From Anaerofustis sp. (GTDB taxonomy: Bacteria > Bacillota > Clostridia > Eubacteriales > Anaerofustaceae): a stretch of 5,609 bases of DNA. Numbering within the stretch: the first letter of the stretch is position 1; the number at the start of each line of letters is the position of its first letter. The position numbers and the translations under genes are program-made. The DNA lies in NCBI RefSeq assembly GCF_019420015.1, contig NZ_JAHZIA010000046.1, positions 1 to 5,609 of the forward strand, given 5' to 3'. Below are positions 5,607 through 5,609 of the stretch, in pieces. The notes below the pieces were generated by a model. The model made no database searches. It worked only from the letters and a program-made list of their open reading frames with translations, and was not told where the DNA came from.

Positions 5607-5609
5607 AAC

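Overview
The window looks like chromosomal DNA of a low-GC Gram-positive bacterium, most likely an anaerobic member of the Clostridia/Tissierellia group. The reasons are the AT-rich intergenic DNA, GGAGG-type ribosome binding sites, a Firmicutes-like EF-Tu, an RlmA-type rRNA methyltransferase, and a BspA-like surface protein of the sort common in host-associated anaerobes. The genus cannot be fixed from the sequence alone.

Layout. (1) Positions 1-957 hold the 3' four fifths of tuf (EF-Tu, + strand), open at the left edge and closed by a strong hairpin terminator. (2) An AT-rich intergenic stretch of about 260 bases leads into a 537-residue secreted surface protein (+ strand, 1222-2835). It has a signal peptide, eight 26-residue BspA-type leucine-rich repeats, a Listeria-Bacteroides (InlB B-type) repeat domain, and a C-terminal sorting-like signal with the unusual motif TPKTRDE. 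(3) One short hairpin whose arms reach both facing stop codons separates it from a convergent minus-strand operon: hxlB-like 6-phospho-3-hexuloisomerase (4259-3687), then, after four bases, an RlmA-family 23S rRNA guanine-N1 methyltransferase (3682-2858). (4) A compact divergent promoter region (about 4260-4472) serves that operon and a LacI/GalR-family repressor (4473-5480, TTG start). (5) After the repressor's terminator, the last 32 bases hold a near-consensus promoter whose gene lies beyond the right edge.

How the genes may work together. The LacI regulator and the divergent hexuloisomerase are a plausible regulator/target pair in sugar-phosphate metabolism. The outward-facing promoter at the right edge is another possible target. 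The rRNA methyltransferase appears to be expressed as a passenger of the isomerase by translational coupling. The surface protein is an independent accessory gene between tuf and this operon. All the genes belong to known families. I do not see evidence of a wholly new system. The most unusual points are the variant sorting motif, the hexuloisomerase-methyltransferase coupling, the hexuloisomerase without its usual synthase, and the altered active-site loop of the isomerase.
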